Under the pieces are notes generated by a model, which did no database searches, was not told the origin of the DNA, and saw only the letters and a program-made list of their open reading frames with translations. From CAZJGG01 sp964545475 (GTDB taxonomy: Bacteria > Bacillota > Clostridia > Lachnospirales > JAISER01), in assembly GCA_964545475.1 (NCBI GenBank), contig CAZJGG010000053.1, positions 1 to 21,347 of the forward strand: a stretch of DNA of 21,347 nucleotides, written 5' to 3'. A program made the translations under genes and the position numbers. This document shows positions 1 to 8,186 of this stretch, in pieces. Each line of letters begins with the position of its first letter. Within the stretch, counting starts at the first letter, position 1.

Positions 1-26
1 AAAACATAGGATGTGGAGGAATTAAA

Positions 27-2108
27 ATGGGTTATTTAGGAATCGACCTTGGAACAACGAACTCCGTTGCGGTTATTTATAATGATAAAACGGATTTTAC
101 AGACGTTGTGCAAATAGACGGAAACGACGAAATTCTGCCTTCGGTTGTGAGCTTTTTGCCGGAGGGTGTTGTTGTGGGGCAGGAAGCGAAATCGGGAGCA
201 ATAATTTACCCCGAAAACACGGTTATTTCGGTTAAGAGAATGATGGGGGAAACAGAAAAAGTAAATATTGGAGAATATGAAAAATCCCCAGAGGAAATAA
301 GCGCGGAAATTTTAAGAAAGTTAAAGCATTCCGCAGAGGAACAAGCTAATGAGACATTTAACGAGGTTGTAATAACCCACCCGGCATATTTTAACGACAG
401 GCAAATTTACGCAACAAAGCAAGCCGGGTTAATGGCAGGGTTTAAAAACGTATTTTTGCTTTCAGAGCCTTTGGCGGCTGCCATAGAATATGGATACAAA
501 CAAGGGTATGCCCAAACACTTTTAGTTTACGACTTAGGCGGCGGAACTTTTGACGCTTGCGTGTTAAAAGTATCTCAAGACGAAGCAGGGCAGGAAGTCT
601 TTCAGGAATTATCAGACGTAGGGGACATGAATTTAGGTGGAGATGACTTTGATTCCGAGCTTATCCGCTTTATGAAAGAAAAATTCAAGGAAGAAAATAA
701 TATAGACTTGGATTCCCTTGATAACGCCGAGCGCAAAAGGGTTTTACAAAAGCTTAAACAGGAAGCAGAGCAAACAAAGAAAAAGCTTTCCGGCGCAAAC
801 AAAGTGCCTGTAAGAATTCACCCTCTTACAATAATTGACGGTGTTCCTAAAAACTTAACTTTTGAGCTTACAAGAGAAGATTTTGAGGCAATGATTCGCA
901 AATATATAGACAGAAGCCGGGATATTATTGAAGAAGCTTTAAAACGGGCAAATAAAGAAGCAGACGAAATTTCTAAAGTTATTTTAGTAGGTGGTTCTAC
1001 ACTTATTCCAATGGTTAGAAGAATGGTTGCAGGGTATGTTAAAGAGCCTTACAGAGCCACAGACCCGGCTAAATCCGTTGCAATGGGAGCGGCGATATAT
1101 AATTATTTAATCCACTTGCCTAACAGAAACGTTAAAGTAGGGCAGATTACAAGGCAAATATTTGGAACGGAAGCGGTTACAAACGTTGCAACAATGGAAA
1201 AAAACCTAATTCCCATTATACCAATGGGAAGCCCTATTCCAAGCCGTGTATCTGACAGTAACTTTGCCTCAATGTCCGGCGCTTCTATGGTTAACGTTGA
1301 TGTTTTCCAATGGGAAGCAGGCCACGAAGACAGCAAAAAATATATAGGCAGCGTGCTTTTTTCCGGCTTAGAGGGAACGACTCAAATTGAAATTACCTAT
1401 GCCATAGACGAGAACAATCTTTTTGAGGTTTATGTAAAGGATTTATCCACCGGAAGAGCACAAAGGGCAGAATTTGACAGAACAAAAGCAACCGCACCTC
1501 CGGCAAGGGAAGTTCGTAAAGGCATAATGGCAGATAATATTAACGTTGTATTTTTAATTGACACAACCGGCTCAATGGACACATATATTAACGGGGTAAA
1601 AGATAGAGCTATTGAGTTTTCTAATATAATTCGCTCAAAAGGCATACAATTTAAGTTGGGGTTAATTGGCTTTGGTGATTTGCTTGAAAAAGAGAAACCA
1701 AGCGTTTATAATTTTACCGATGATGTGGAGAGATTCCAAAGACAGGTTAAAAATATTCCGAGAACTTATGGCGGCGATATTCCGGAATCTTCACTTGATG
1801 CTCTTGAAACAGGTGTAGAGCTTTTAAATTCGTCTAAAATTGACGCTGGAACAAAAAATATTTTTATTTTAATTACCGATGCACCGCCACACGTTCCAAC
1901 TTTCAGCGGAAAATCTGTTGCAAACATTTGCGATATGCTTAACGAAAAAGGCGTTGTAACATACGTTGCCGCAAGGAAAGACCGTGAAAGCATTGAAGCG
2001 TATGACCCTGTTACAAAGCCGAACGGCAAATATTATGACTTAAACGATAAATTTACAGATATTTTAGACTCTATTGCTATGAGCATAACAGAATTAATAA
2101 GGCTTTAA
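27..2108 (+). CDS. Hsp70 (DnaK-like) ATPase with C-terminal vWA domain
   Basis: An Hsp70-family chaperone ATPase of 693 residues with an unusual C-terminus. The nucleotide-binding domain has the phosphate-1 motif IDLGTTNS near residues 6-13, phosphate-2 DLGGGTFD at 169-176 and the adenosine motif VGGSTLIP from about 321. Residues about 375-490 match the beta-sandwich substrate-binding domain (a LIPI..GSPIPS stretch, and QIEITYAIDENNLFEVYVKD). Where DnaK has its alpha-helical lid, this protein has a vWA domain from about residue 505: a MIDAS motif DTTGSMD at 512-518, a matching Thr near 580 and DAPPH with Asp618. vWA domains bind a metal and ligand proteins. The start is an ATG with GGAGGA at 15-20. 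The gene lies 16 bases before a TPR gene, so the two are probably co-transcribed. Domain calls are secure; the cellular role is not known. Confidence 0.93.
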   Translation: MGYLGIDLGTTNSVAVIYNDKTDFTDVVQIDGNDEILPSVVSFLPEGVVVGQEAKSGAIIYPENTVISVKRMMGETEKVNIGEYEKSPEEISAEILRKLKHSAEEQANETFNEVVITHPAYFNDRQIYATKQAGLMAGFKNVFLLSEPLAAAIEYGYKQGYAQTLLVYDLGGGTFDACVLKVSQDEAGQEVFQELSDVGDMNLGGDDFDSELIRFMKEKFKEENNIDLDSLDNAERKRVLQKLKQEAEQTKKKLSGANKVPVRIHPLTIIDGVPKNLTFELTREDFEAMIRKYIDRSRDIIEEALKRANKEADEISKVILVGGSTLIPMVRRMVAGYVKEPYRATDPAKSVAMGAAIYNYLIHLPNRNVKVGQITRQIFGTEAVTNVATMEKNLIPIIPMGSPIPSRVSDSNFASMSGASMVNVDVFQWEAGHEDSKKYIGSVLFSGLEGTTQIEITYAIDENNLFEVYVKDLSTGRAQRAEFDRTKATAPPAREVRKGIMADNINVVFLIDTTGSMDTYINGVKDRAIEFSNIIRSKGIQFKLGLIGFGDLLEKEKPSVYNFTDDVERFQRQVKNIPRTYGGDIPESSLDALETGVELLNSSKIDAGTKNIFILITDAPPHVPTFSGKSVANICDMLNEKGVVTYVAARKDRESIEAYDPVTKPNGKYYDLNDKFTDILDSIAMSITELIRL

Positions 2109-2124
2109 GAAAGCAGGCGGCATT

Positions 2125-3288
2125 ATGGCGGACGAAATATTTTTATGCATTTCCCAGCAGGAAAATAATATACCCTATAGATTTAAGCTTACAGGCATAA
2201 GCGTTTATTCAGTTGAAGAAGCGGCTTACCATTGCTTTCATTACTGGAAGCAGTCTATAGACGAATTTTGTTCGCCGGATTTTTTAAGCTGGGTAAAGGA
2301 TGCCGTGGGGCTTCCTTTTCTGGCTTCCAAAATTATGGCTACAGAACGGATTAAAAGCCCGAAAGATAGGCTTATCGCCTTTTTTAGCTTAATAGATTAT
2401 TTTGATGAAATTCAAATAACCGCTTTAAAAACCCAGTTAACAGAATGGGAAAAAAGGCTGGAATGGGAACGGCTTAAAGACCAAGCAGACTATTTATACA
2501 AAAAGGGCGAATTAAACAGGGCAATATTTTATTATAGAAAGGCAATGGAAAAGGAAGTTAATATAAAACTTTTAAATAATTTAGGAATAACCTGCATTGC
2601 AGCCGGGCTTTTTGAGGAAGGCGTTTCTAACCTTGAAAAGGCCTATGAGATTGAGCCTAATAATTTGAAAATATTGCTCCATCTTGCAGAGGGGTATATT
2701 TATTGCCACAACTTTGAAAAAGCCATTAGAATGCTTAATGCCGCAGAGGAAATTGATGCTGAAAACCCGGATATTCTGTTTTTACATGGCGTTCTAAACT
2801 ATCAAGCGGCTAACATACGTTATTCTATAGACTATTTCGAGAGGGCAATTGCCATAAAGCCGGATTCTTACTACATTTATAGGCTGACAGAAGTTTATAC
2901 TGCTTTAAGGCAGTTTGATAAAGGAATTGAATGTATTAACAGAGTTAGAGAAAAAGATAAAGAATATTTCTTAACCCTTGCAACTCTCCATGTTAGCGCA
3001 GGAAACATTCCGGCAGCAATAAAAGATATTGAACGGGCGCTTTTAAGCTTTAAAGGAGATGTTCAGCTTTGGACTAGGCTTGCATATTACTACAGGCTGG
3101 ATTATGACTTGCAAAAGGCTTATAGCGCCATTGTAAAAGCCCTTTCCATTGAGGCTGATAACGAACATGCTCTTTTGGAACACGCCAGAATTAAAAAGGC
3201 AATGGGTAAAACCAAGGAGTATCAAGGTGTTTTAAACCGTTTGCTTACAGGGTTTAAGGAGAAAATCAGGGAAACTGCAGGATTATAG
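2125..3288 (+). CDS. TPR repeat protein, partner of Hsp70-vWA
   Basis: A soluble protein of 387 residues with no signal peptide. Residues about 1-115 form an N-terminal region I do not recognise, rich in aromatics (EEAAYHCFHYWKQ, DYFDEIQITALK). From about 116 to 370 there are tandem 34-residue tetratricopeptide repeats, for example YLYKKGELNRAIFYYRKAME, LEKAYEIEPNNLKILLHLAEGY (in part) and IDYFERAIAIKPDSYYIYRL. TPRs are protein-docking scaffolds and often bind Hsp70 tails. Because this gene directly follows the Hsp70-vWA gene, it is inferred to be its adaptor or client receptor. The start ATG has only a weak upstream GCAGGCGG, consistent with translation coupled to the preceding gene. Confidence 0.85.
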   Translation: MADEIFLCISQQENNIPYRFKLTGISVYSVEEAAYHCFHYWKQSIDEFCSPDFLSWVKDAVGLPFLASKIMATERIKSPKDRLIAFFSLIDYFDEIQITALKTQLTEWEKRLEWERLKDQADYLYKKGELNRAIFYYRKAMEKEVNIKLLNNLGITCIAAGLFEEGVSNLEKAYEIEPNNLKILLHLAEGYIYCHNFEKAIRMLNAAEEIDAENPDILFLHGVLNYQAANIRYSIDYFERAIAIKPDSYYIYRLTEVYTALRQFDKGIECINRVREKDKEYFLTLATLHVSAGNIPAAIKDIERALLSFKGDVQLWTRLAYYYRLDYDLQKAYSAIVKALSIEADNEHALLEHARIKKAMGKTKEYQGVLNRLLTGFKEKIRETAGL

Positions 3289-3321
3289 TAGTTATAGTAG
3301 CATTGAAAGGACGTGCTAAAG

Positions 3322-3837
3322 TTGATTTTTTGTCAGAAATGCTCAAGGATACTGGACGAAGATGTAAAGTTCTGCCCTTACTGCGGAAGCAGGGACGAAA
3401 GCTTTTCAGAAGCAAATAATGAAAAGACAGTTATAGAAGCGACAGCCAGTGAGAACGAACTAGACAATATATTTGATAATAATAAGCAAGAAAAAGCTGT
3501 AGAACACAATTTTGAAGTACTTGACACAGCACCTGTAGAAAATAGTAAGAGTGAACATAGAAGTTTTGAATCTAAATATGAATATAGCGCTAAAAAAAGT
3601 TATGAAGAAGTTAAACCTGCAAAAGAACCAACTTCACTTGTTATAAAAGTAATATTGTTTTTAGTAACATTAATATTTATGCCAGTTGGGTTTGTTGTTG
3701 GGATAATATTTTTAACAAGGGATAATAAAGCTGATAAAACATTTGGTATTGCTCTTTTGGTGTTCTCTATTATAGTTTTGATTGGCGCTTGCGGTGGATG
3801 CGCTGTGTTTGCAAATTATGCTTACATGTTTAGTTGA
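3322..3837 (+). CDS. zinc-ribbon protein with two C-terminal membrane segments
   Basis: About 171 residues. It starts with a zinc ribbon, Cys4-x2-Cys7 and Cys18-x2-Cys21 (CQKC, CPYC), followed by a charged, low-complexity linker (about 25-105, rich in Glu, Asn and Lys). Two hydrophobic segments follow (VIKVILFLVTLIFMPVGFVV, and about 145-171). This layout is common in small Gram-positive membrane proteins of unknown role. I chose the TTG at 3322 because AAAGGA at 3306-3311 is about 10 bases upstream; the longer GTG start at 3313 would put that site only one base from the start. It follows the TPR gene by 33 bases and its 3' end overlaps the next gene. Confidence 0.75.
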   Translation: MIFCQKCSRILDEDVKFCPYCGSRDESFSEANNEKTVIEATASENELDNIFDNNKQEKAVEHNFEVLDTAPVENSKSEHRSFESKYEYSAKKSYEEVKPAKEPTSLVIKVILFLVTLIFMPVGFVVGIIFLTRDNKADKTFGIALLVFSIIVLIGACGGCAVFANYAYMFS

Positions 3838-4390
3838 TGTTTTAACGGGGCTTATATGTCATAAGCTTTCGGAACGCTCGTTGTTTATAGACGGTAATTT
3901 TTTGCCACTTTGCGCCAGGTGCACGGGGATTTACATAGGTGTATTTTTATCGTTTCTATTTATTTATATAAAAGGGCGGTTTTCGAGCCTAAAGCCTTTT
4001 TCAATAAGCTGTACTGTTTATGCCGTCTTTTTGCTACCAATGCTTTGGGACGGCTATTCTTCGTATCTTAACTTTAGAGAGACTAGCAATTTTATAAGGC
4101 TTTTAACAGGAACGGCATTAGGCGCAACTATCCCTGCTATTTACCTTATAACGTATCACTTTTCAATAAACGGGCAAAATAACAATGTTATTTTAAGTTT
4201 AAAGGAATATTTTCTATTCGTTTTATTGTCGGAATTTTTCGCCCTGCTTATTTATTATGGGATAATAAATAATTATGTGTTTATAAGTGTGATTATTTAT
4301 TTAGGTATTATAACTGGGGTTATTGCTATGATTTGTCTAGTTTTTAAACGTGGAAAGGAAATTCTTGACAAAAATAATAAAACAGTTTAA
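3818..4390 (+). CDS. DUF2085 family membrane protein
   Basis: An integral membrane protein of about 190 residues. The N-terminal signature is LICHKLSERSLFIDG followed by LPLCARCTGIYIG, the conserved Cys-His and CARCTG pattern of DUF2085. Four to five hydrophobic segments follow. Function is unknown for the family; the conserved cysteines and histidine could bind metal or a cofactor (inference). The start overlaps the zinc-ribbon gene by about 20 bases, so translation is probably coupled. The ATG at 3818 is preferred, but GTG 3794 or TTG 3809 are possible because no clean ribosome site decides it. Confidence 0.75.
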   Translation: MLTCLVDVLTGLICHKLSERSLFIDGNFLPLCARCTGIYIGVFLSFLFIYIKGRFSSLKPFSISCTVYAVFLLPMLWDGYSSYLNFRETSNFIRLLTGTALGATIPAIYLITYHFSINGQNNNVILSLKEYFLFVLLSEFFALLIYYGIINNYVFISVIIYLGIITGVIAMICLVFKRGKEILDKNNKTV

Positions 4391-4441
4391 CATTAAGAAG
4401 TTACATTGTTTTTCTCTATATATTTGGAGGTTGATTATTTA

Positions 4442-5752
4442 TTGTTAGGTAGCATAGGGATTTTGTTCCTGCTTATTTTACTTAACGGCATTTTTGCGGC
4501 ATCGGAAATTGCTATTGTTTCCGTAAACAAAAGCAAAGTAAAACAAAGTGCGGAACAGGGGGATAAAAAAGCTATTCTGCTTTTAAGAGCTATTGAAGAG
4601 CCAAGCAAGATTTTAGCTACCGTGCAAATTGGGGTTTCTTTTATTGGCTTGTTTTCGGGTGCCTATGCGGCGGATACGTTTGCAAAACCAATTGTGGAAT
4701 TGTTAATCGGCTTAAACGTACCTATTGCGGCGCAAATTTTAAAGCCAATAATATTTTTGTTTATAGCAATTATTTTTTCATATTTTATTCTTGTTTTAGG
4801 AGAGCTTGTGCCAAAGCAGGTTGCGATTAAAAAAGCAATACCTCTTGCACTTGGGTTCATATCTTTTTTAAACGCTTTTTCGGCGTTGGTCCATCCATTT
4901 GTTAAAATTTTATCAGCATCTACAGACTTTATTTTGAAATTACTTGGGTTTGGGTCTGATAAGGATGACAAAGATGAAGACGACTTTACAAAGGAAGAAA
5001 TAAGGCTTTTGGTAGAATCTGGGAGCGAGCAAGGCTCTATTGACGAATCTGAGCATGATATGATTAATAATATTTTCGAGTTTGACACTAAAAGCGCAGA
5101 GGACGTTTGTATACACAGAGTAGATGTTGTTGCGCTTCCTATAGACGCTGAAATAGGCGAGGTTATAGAAATACTTACAGACCAAACATATTCCAGAATT
5201 CCTGTTTATGATGACACAATTGATGACATTTTAGGCGTTTTGCACGTTAAGGATGTTATGAAGTTTATGCTTACAAACGGGGACTTAAAGGAGTTTAATT
5301 TAAAGGATTATTTGCGTGAGCCTTATTTTGTGCCGTTTTCTAAAAAAACAGACGAGCTTTTTAAGGAAATGCAGAAATTGCGTGTTCATATGGCGGTAGT
5401 CATTGACGAATATGGCGGAACTCTTGGTATTATTACAATGGAGGACTTAGTCGAAGAAATTATGGGTAATATTTTCGATGAGCATGATGCCATTGAACAG
5501 CCGGAAATTGAAAAAATAGACGAAAACACGTATAGTATTCAAGGCACTACGGATTTGGAAAACGTGGCGGACTTTTTTGAGGTTGCGCTTCCAATTGAAG
5601 ATTACGACACAATCGGCGGTTTTATAATAGGGCAGATTGGGCATATACCAGCAGAGAATGAAAAGCCGGAAATTGAATTTAATGGTCTTTTATTTAAAGT
5701 TGAAAGCGTTTTTGAAAAACGTGTGCAGTCAATAATTGTCGTTAAGCTGTAA
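4442..5752 (+). CDS. CNNM/CorC (TlyC) family membrane protein with CBS pair
   Basis: A hemolysin-C/CorC-type membrane protein of 436 residues. An N-terminal DUF21 (CNNM) transmembrane domain (about 1-185, with GIFAASEIAIVSVNKSK) precedes a CBS-domain pair (about 205-325, with YSRIPVYDD and VVIDEYGGTLGIITMEDLVEEIMG) and a C-terminal CorC_HlyC domain (about 345-435). Family members are linked to magnesium or cobalt export and CBS domains sense adenine nucleotides. Despite the hemolysin label in many annotations, they are not toxins as a rule. TTG 4442 is the likely start because GGAGG lies at 4426-4430; a longer in-frame TTG at 4406 has no ribosome site. A terminator follows directly. Confidence 0.88.
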   Translation: MLGSIGILFLLILLNGIFAASEIAIVSVNKSKVKQSAEQGDKKAILLLRAIEEPSKILATVQIGVSFIGLFSGAYAADTFAKPIVELLIGLNVPIAAQILKPIIFLFIAIIFSYFILVLGELVPKQVAIKKAIPLALGFISFLNAFSALVHPFVKILSASTDFILKLLGFGSDKDDKDEDDFTKEEIRLLVESGSEQGSIDESEHDMINNIFEFDTKSAEDVCIHRVDVVALPIDAEIGEVIEILTDQTYSRIPVYDDTIDDILGVLHVKDVMKFMLTNGDLKEFNLKDYLREPYFVPFSKKTDELFKEMQKLRVHMAVVIDEYGGTLGIITMEDLVEEIMGNIFDEHDAIEQPEIEKIDENTYSIQGTTDLENVADFFEVALPIEDYDTIGGFIIGQIGHIPAENEKPEIEFNGLLFKVESVFEKRVQSIIVVKL

Positions 5753-5787
5753 AAGGGAAATTATATTTTTTACGAGTATAAAAAATT

Positions 5788-5810
5788 CAGGGCTTTTAAG
5801 CCCTGTTTTC
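5788..5810 (+). terminator. Rho-independent terminator after CNNM/CorC gene
   Basis: A perfect 8-bp stem (CAGGGCTT at 5788-5795, AAGCCCTG at 5798-5805) with a 2-base minimal loop is followed by TTTTC. It separates the CorC-type gene from lspA. An A-rich run lies to its left, so it may also stop leftward transcription. Confidence 0.85.
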
Positions 5811-5837
5811 GTATAAACCATTTGCAAAGGAGTTTTT

Positions 5838-6314
5838 ATGTTTTTATTAGCCATAATTTTTATAGCTGTTTTAGTTGGAATAGACCAGTATACAAAGCTT
5901 TTAGCTGTTTCTAATTTAAACTATTCAGACAATATAGTTTTAATAAAAGGGTTTTTAGGTCTTACTCTCACAGAAAACAGAGGAGCGGCATTTGGCATTT
6001 TTCAAGGGGCGAGATGGTCTTTTGTTGTGCTCACAGCTATTGTGCTTATAACGATTTGTGTTTATTATGTTAAGCTTCCCAAATCTAAAGTCAACACGTG
6101 GGTGAAATTTTCACTGATTCTTATAACTTCGGGAGCAATCGGGAATTTTATTGACAGGCTTTTAAACGGCTATGTTATAGACTTTTTGCAGTTTTTGTTC
6201 ATTAATTTTCCCATATTTAACATGGCAGATGTTTTCGTTGTTTCCGGCACTGTTTTATTATCGTTTTTATTAATATTTTTTGTTAAGGACGAGAAAAAAG
6301 AGGCGGTTGAATAG
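5838..6314 (+). CDS. lspA: lipoprotein signal peptidase (signal peptidase II)
   Basis: An integral membrane aspartyl protease of 158 residues that removes signal peptides from prolipoproteins after lipid attachment to the lipobox Cys. Four hydrophobic segments are visible. Family motifs are present: TENRGAAFG near residues 48-56, GNFIDR, the catalytic Asp115 in VIDF, and the catalytic Asp131 in FNMADVFVVSG. Length is normal for the family. AAAGGAG lies 7 bases before the ATG. Its stop overlaps the start of the pseudouridine synthase gene by one base, the usual lspA-rluD pairing in Bacillota. The DUF3798 lipoprotein in this window would be one of its substrates. Confidence 0.97.
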   Translation: MFLLAIIFIAVLVGIDQYTKLLAVSNLNYSDNIVLIKGFLGLTLTENRGAAFGIFQGARWSFVVLTAIVLITICVYYVKLPKSKVNTWVKFSLILITSGAIGNFIDRLLNGYVIDFLQFLFINFPIFNMADVFVVSGTVLLSFLLIFFVKDEKKEAVE

Positions 6315-7228
6315 TGGACTATACTTTTTTTAACGAGGACAATACTTATACAGGAATTAGAATTGATGTATTTCTATCTGAAAATATTGAAAATGCATCA
6401 AGAAGCGCCGCACAAAAACTGATTGAAAGCGGACAAGCTCTTGTTAACGGCAAAAGTGTTAATAAAAATTATAAAATTAGGGAAAACGACGAGATTACGG
6501 TTTTTTACCAACCCCCACAGGAATTAGATGTTTTGCCGCAAAAAATAAAGCTTGACATACTTTATGAAGACAGCGAGCTTATTGTTATAAACAAGCCTAA
6601 AGGTATGGTTGTACACCCGGCAAACGGTCATTACGACCATACTCTTGTAAACGGGCTTTTATACCATTGTAAAGGCTCTCTTTCCGGTATAAACGGCGTT
6701 ATGCGCCCGGGTATTGTTCATAGAATTGATAAAGATACATCGGGGGTTTTGGTAGTTGCTAAAACTGATAATGCCCATCAAAAACTATCGGAGCAGTTTT
6801 CTGACCATTCAATTAAAAGAGCCTACTTAGCCGTTGTTAACGGCAATATAAAAGAAGATAAAATTACTGTAAATAAGCCAATTTCACGCCATACGGCGGA
6901 CAGGCTTAAAATGGCGGTTAACGAAAACGGCAAGAGGGCGGTCACTCATATAAACGTTATTAAGCGCTTTGGCGCATATACATTAATTGAGGCAAGGCTG
7001 GAAACGGGAAGAACTCACCAAATACGCGTACATATGGCGCATATTAAACATCCGCTTTTAGGGGATTCTGTTTACGGACACAAAAATAACAAATTTACAA
7101 ATTTGGGGCAAATACTTCATGCAAAAAAGCTAGGGTTCATTCATCCTCTAACAAATCAATATATGGAGTTTGTAAGCTCTTTGCCGGATTATTTTGAAAA
7201 AGTAATTAATTGGTGTGAATTGCAATAA
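6314..7228 (+). CDS. RluD-family 23S rRNA pseudouridine synthase
   Basis: A 304-residue RluA/RluD-type pseudouridine synthase that isomerises uridines in ribosomal (or transfer) RNA. An N-terminal S4 RNA-binding domain (about 10-75, RSAAQKLIESGQALVNGKSV) is followed by the catalytic domain with HRIDKDTSGVLVVAKT. Asp139 is the catalytic residue. RLETGRTHQIRVHMAHIKHPLLGD is another family motif. The start is GTG 6314, overlapping the lspA stop by one base. The usual product acts on the helix 69 region of 23S rRNA, but the exact target cannot be told from sequence. The gene is coupled to the PyrB-like gene downstream. Confidence 0.93.
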   Translation: MDYTFFNEDNTYTGIRIDVFLSENIENASRSAAQKLIESGQALVNGKSVNKNYKIRENDEITVFYQPPQELDVLPQKIKLDILYEDSELIVINKPKGMVVHPANGHYDHTLVNGLLYHCKGSLSGINGVMRPGIVHRIDKDTSGVLVVAKTDNAHQKLSEQFSDHSIKRAYLAVVNGNIKEDKITVNKPISRHTADRLKMAVNENGKRAVTHINVIKRFGAYTLIEARLETGRTHQIRVHMAHIKHPLLGDSVYGHKNNKFTNLGQILHAKKLGFIHPLTNQYMEFVSSLPDYFEKVINWCELQ

Positions 7229-7259
7229 TGACATAGTTTTTATTAATGAGGTGGGAAAT

Positions 7260-8174
7260 TTGGGTTTATTAGGAAAAGATATTATAAGCTTGCGCAGCCT
7301 TGATGCAAAAGAGATTTTGTATATTTTAGAAACAGCGGAAACAATGAAACACGTGTTGAACCAGAAAAATAAAAAAGCCCCCCATTTGCTTGGGAAATCG
7401 GTTATATTAATATTTTATGAAAAATCCTCAAGAATTAAGCTCACATTTCAATTGGCGTCTCAATATTTAAGCGCCGCCTTTGTTGATATGTCTGTTTCAT
7501 TAGGCCTTGAAAACGAGGGAAACCTAATGGATACAGGACATAATATTGAGCAAATGGGCGGGGATTTTATTATTATAAGGCATCCTATGTCTGGCACGGC
7601 AAAGCTTTTGGCAGAAAACGTTGGGGCAAGTGTTATAAACGCTGGGGACGGTCTGCACGAAGAGCCCAGTCAGTCGCTTATAGAGCTTCTTACTATAAAA
7701 AACCAGAAAAAAGAATTTAAAGGGTTAAACGTAGCAATTATAGGAGATGTTGGGTACAACAGAGTTGCAAAGTCCAATATTTTCGGTCTTGTTAAGCTTG
7801 GGGCAAATGTTTCCGTGGCAGCACCACCAACCCTTATTCCGCTGGAACTTCACGAGTTTGGTGTTTCCGTTTACCACGATATTTTTAAGGCGACAAAGGG
7901 AGCGGATGTTATTATGGTTTTGCCAACTCCTCAAAAAAGGATGAACGAAAATTCTCTTCCGTCCTTAAACGAATATAAAGACTTTTTTAAGGTGGACGAA
8001 CATGTGTTGGACAACGCTCATAAAGACGTAATAATTATGCATCCCGGTTCTATTAACCGGGGCATTGAAATTTCCTCGGGAATATTAGACTCTAAAAGCT
8101 GTATTATGGATGACCAAATTTCTAACGGGGTTGCTGTTCAAATGGCGCTCTTGTACTTATTGTCTTTAAAGTAA
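7260..8174 (+). CDS. aspartate carbamoyltransferase-like protein, active site degenerate
   Basis: A 304-residue protein that aligns end to end with the PyrB catalytic chain. It has the carbamoyl-phosphate domain (about 1-150) and the Asp domain (GLNVAIIGDVGYNRVAKS, about 160 onward). Key sites are altered. The STRT loop is SSRI (56-59). The 80s loop lacks the Lys of KGET (it reads LENEGN). The HPTQ motif has its His replaced by Glu135 (EEPSQ). HPLP is HPGS (261-264), and the TRVQ region reads PTPQ. The Arg of RHP and the Arg in YNR remain. It is therefore probably inactive, or has a different substrate. TTG 7260 has GAGGTGGG at 7248-7255 and gives the normal family length; a GTG at 7215 would overlap rluD without a ribosome site. 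No pyrI is present. Confidence 0.8.
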   Translation: MGLLGKDIISLRSLDAKEILYILETAETMKHVLNQKNKKAPHLLGKSVILIFYEKSSRIKLTFQLASQYLSAAFVDMSVSLGLENEGNLMDTGHNIEQMGGDFIIIRHPMSGTAKLLAENVGASVINAGDGLHEEPSQSLIELLTIKNQKKEFKGLNVAIIGDVGYNRVAKSNIFGLVKLGANVSVAAPPTLIPLELHEFGVSVYHDIFKATKGADVIMVLPTPQKRMNENSLPSLNEYKDFFKVDEHVLDNAHKDVIIMHPGSINRGIEISSGILDSKSCIMDDQISNGVAVQMALLYLLSLK

Positions 8175-8186
8175 TTGAGGTGGAAT

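Noticed and set aside
1..4390. Phage defence island around the Hsp70-vWA gene
   Set aside because: No nuclease, toxin, protease or other effector domain is present in the neighbouring genes, so there is no support for defence.
4663..5088. 141-codon - strand frame inside the CorC-type gene
   Set aside because: Antisense shadow of the DUF21 domain; no recognisable motif or ribosome site.
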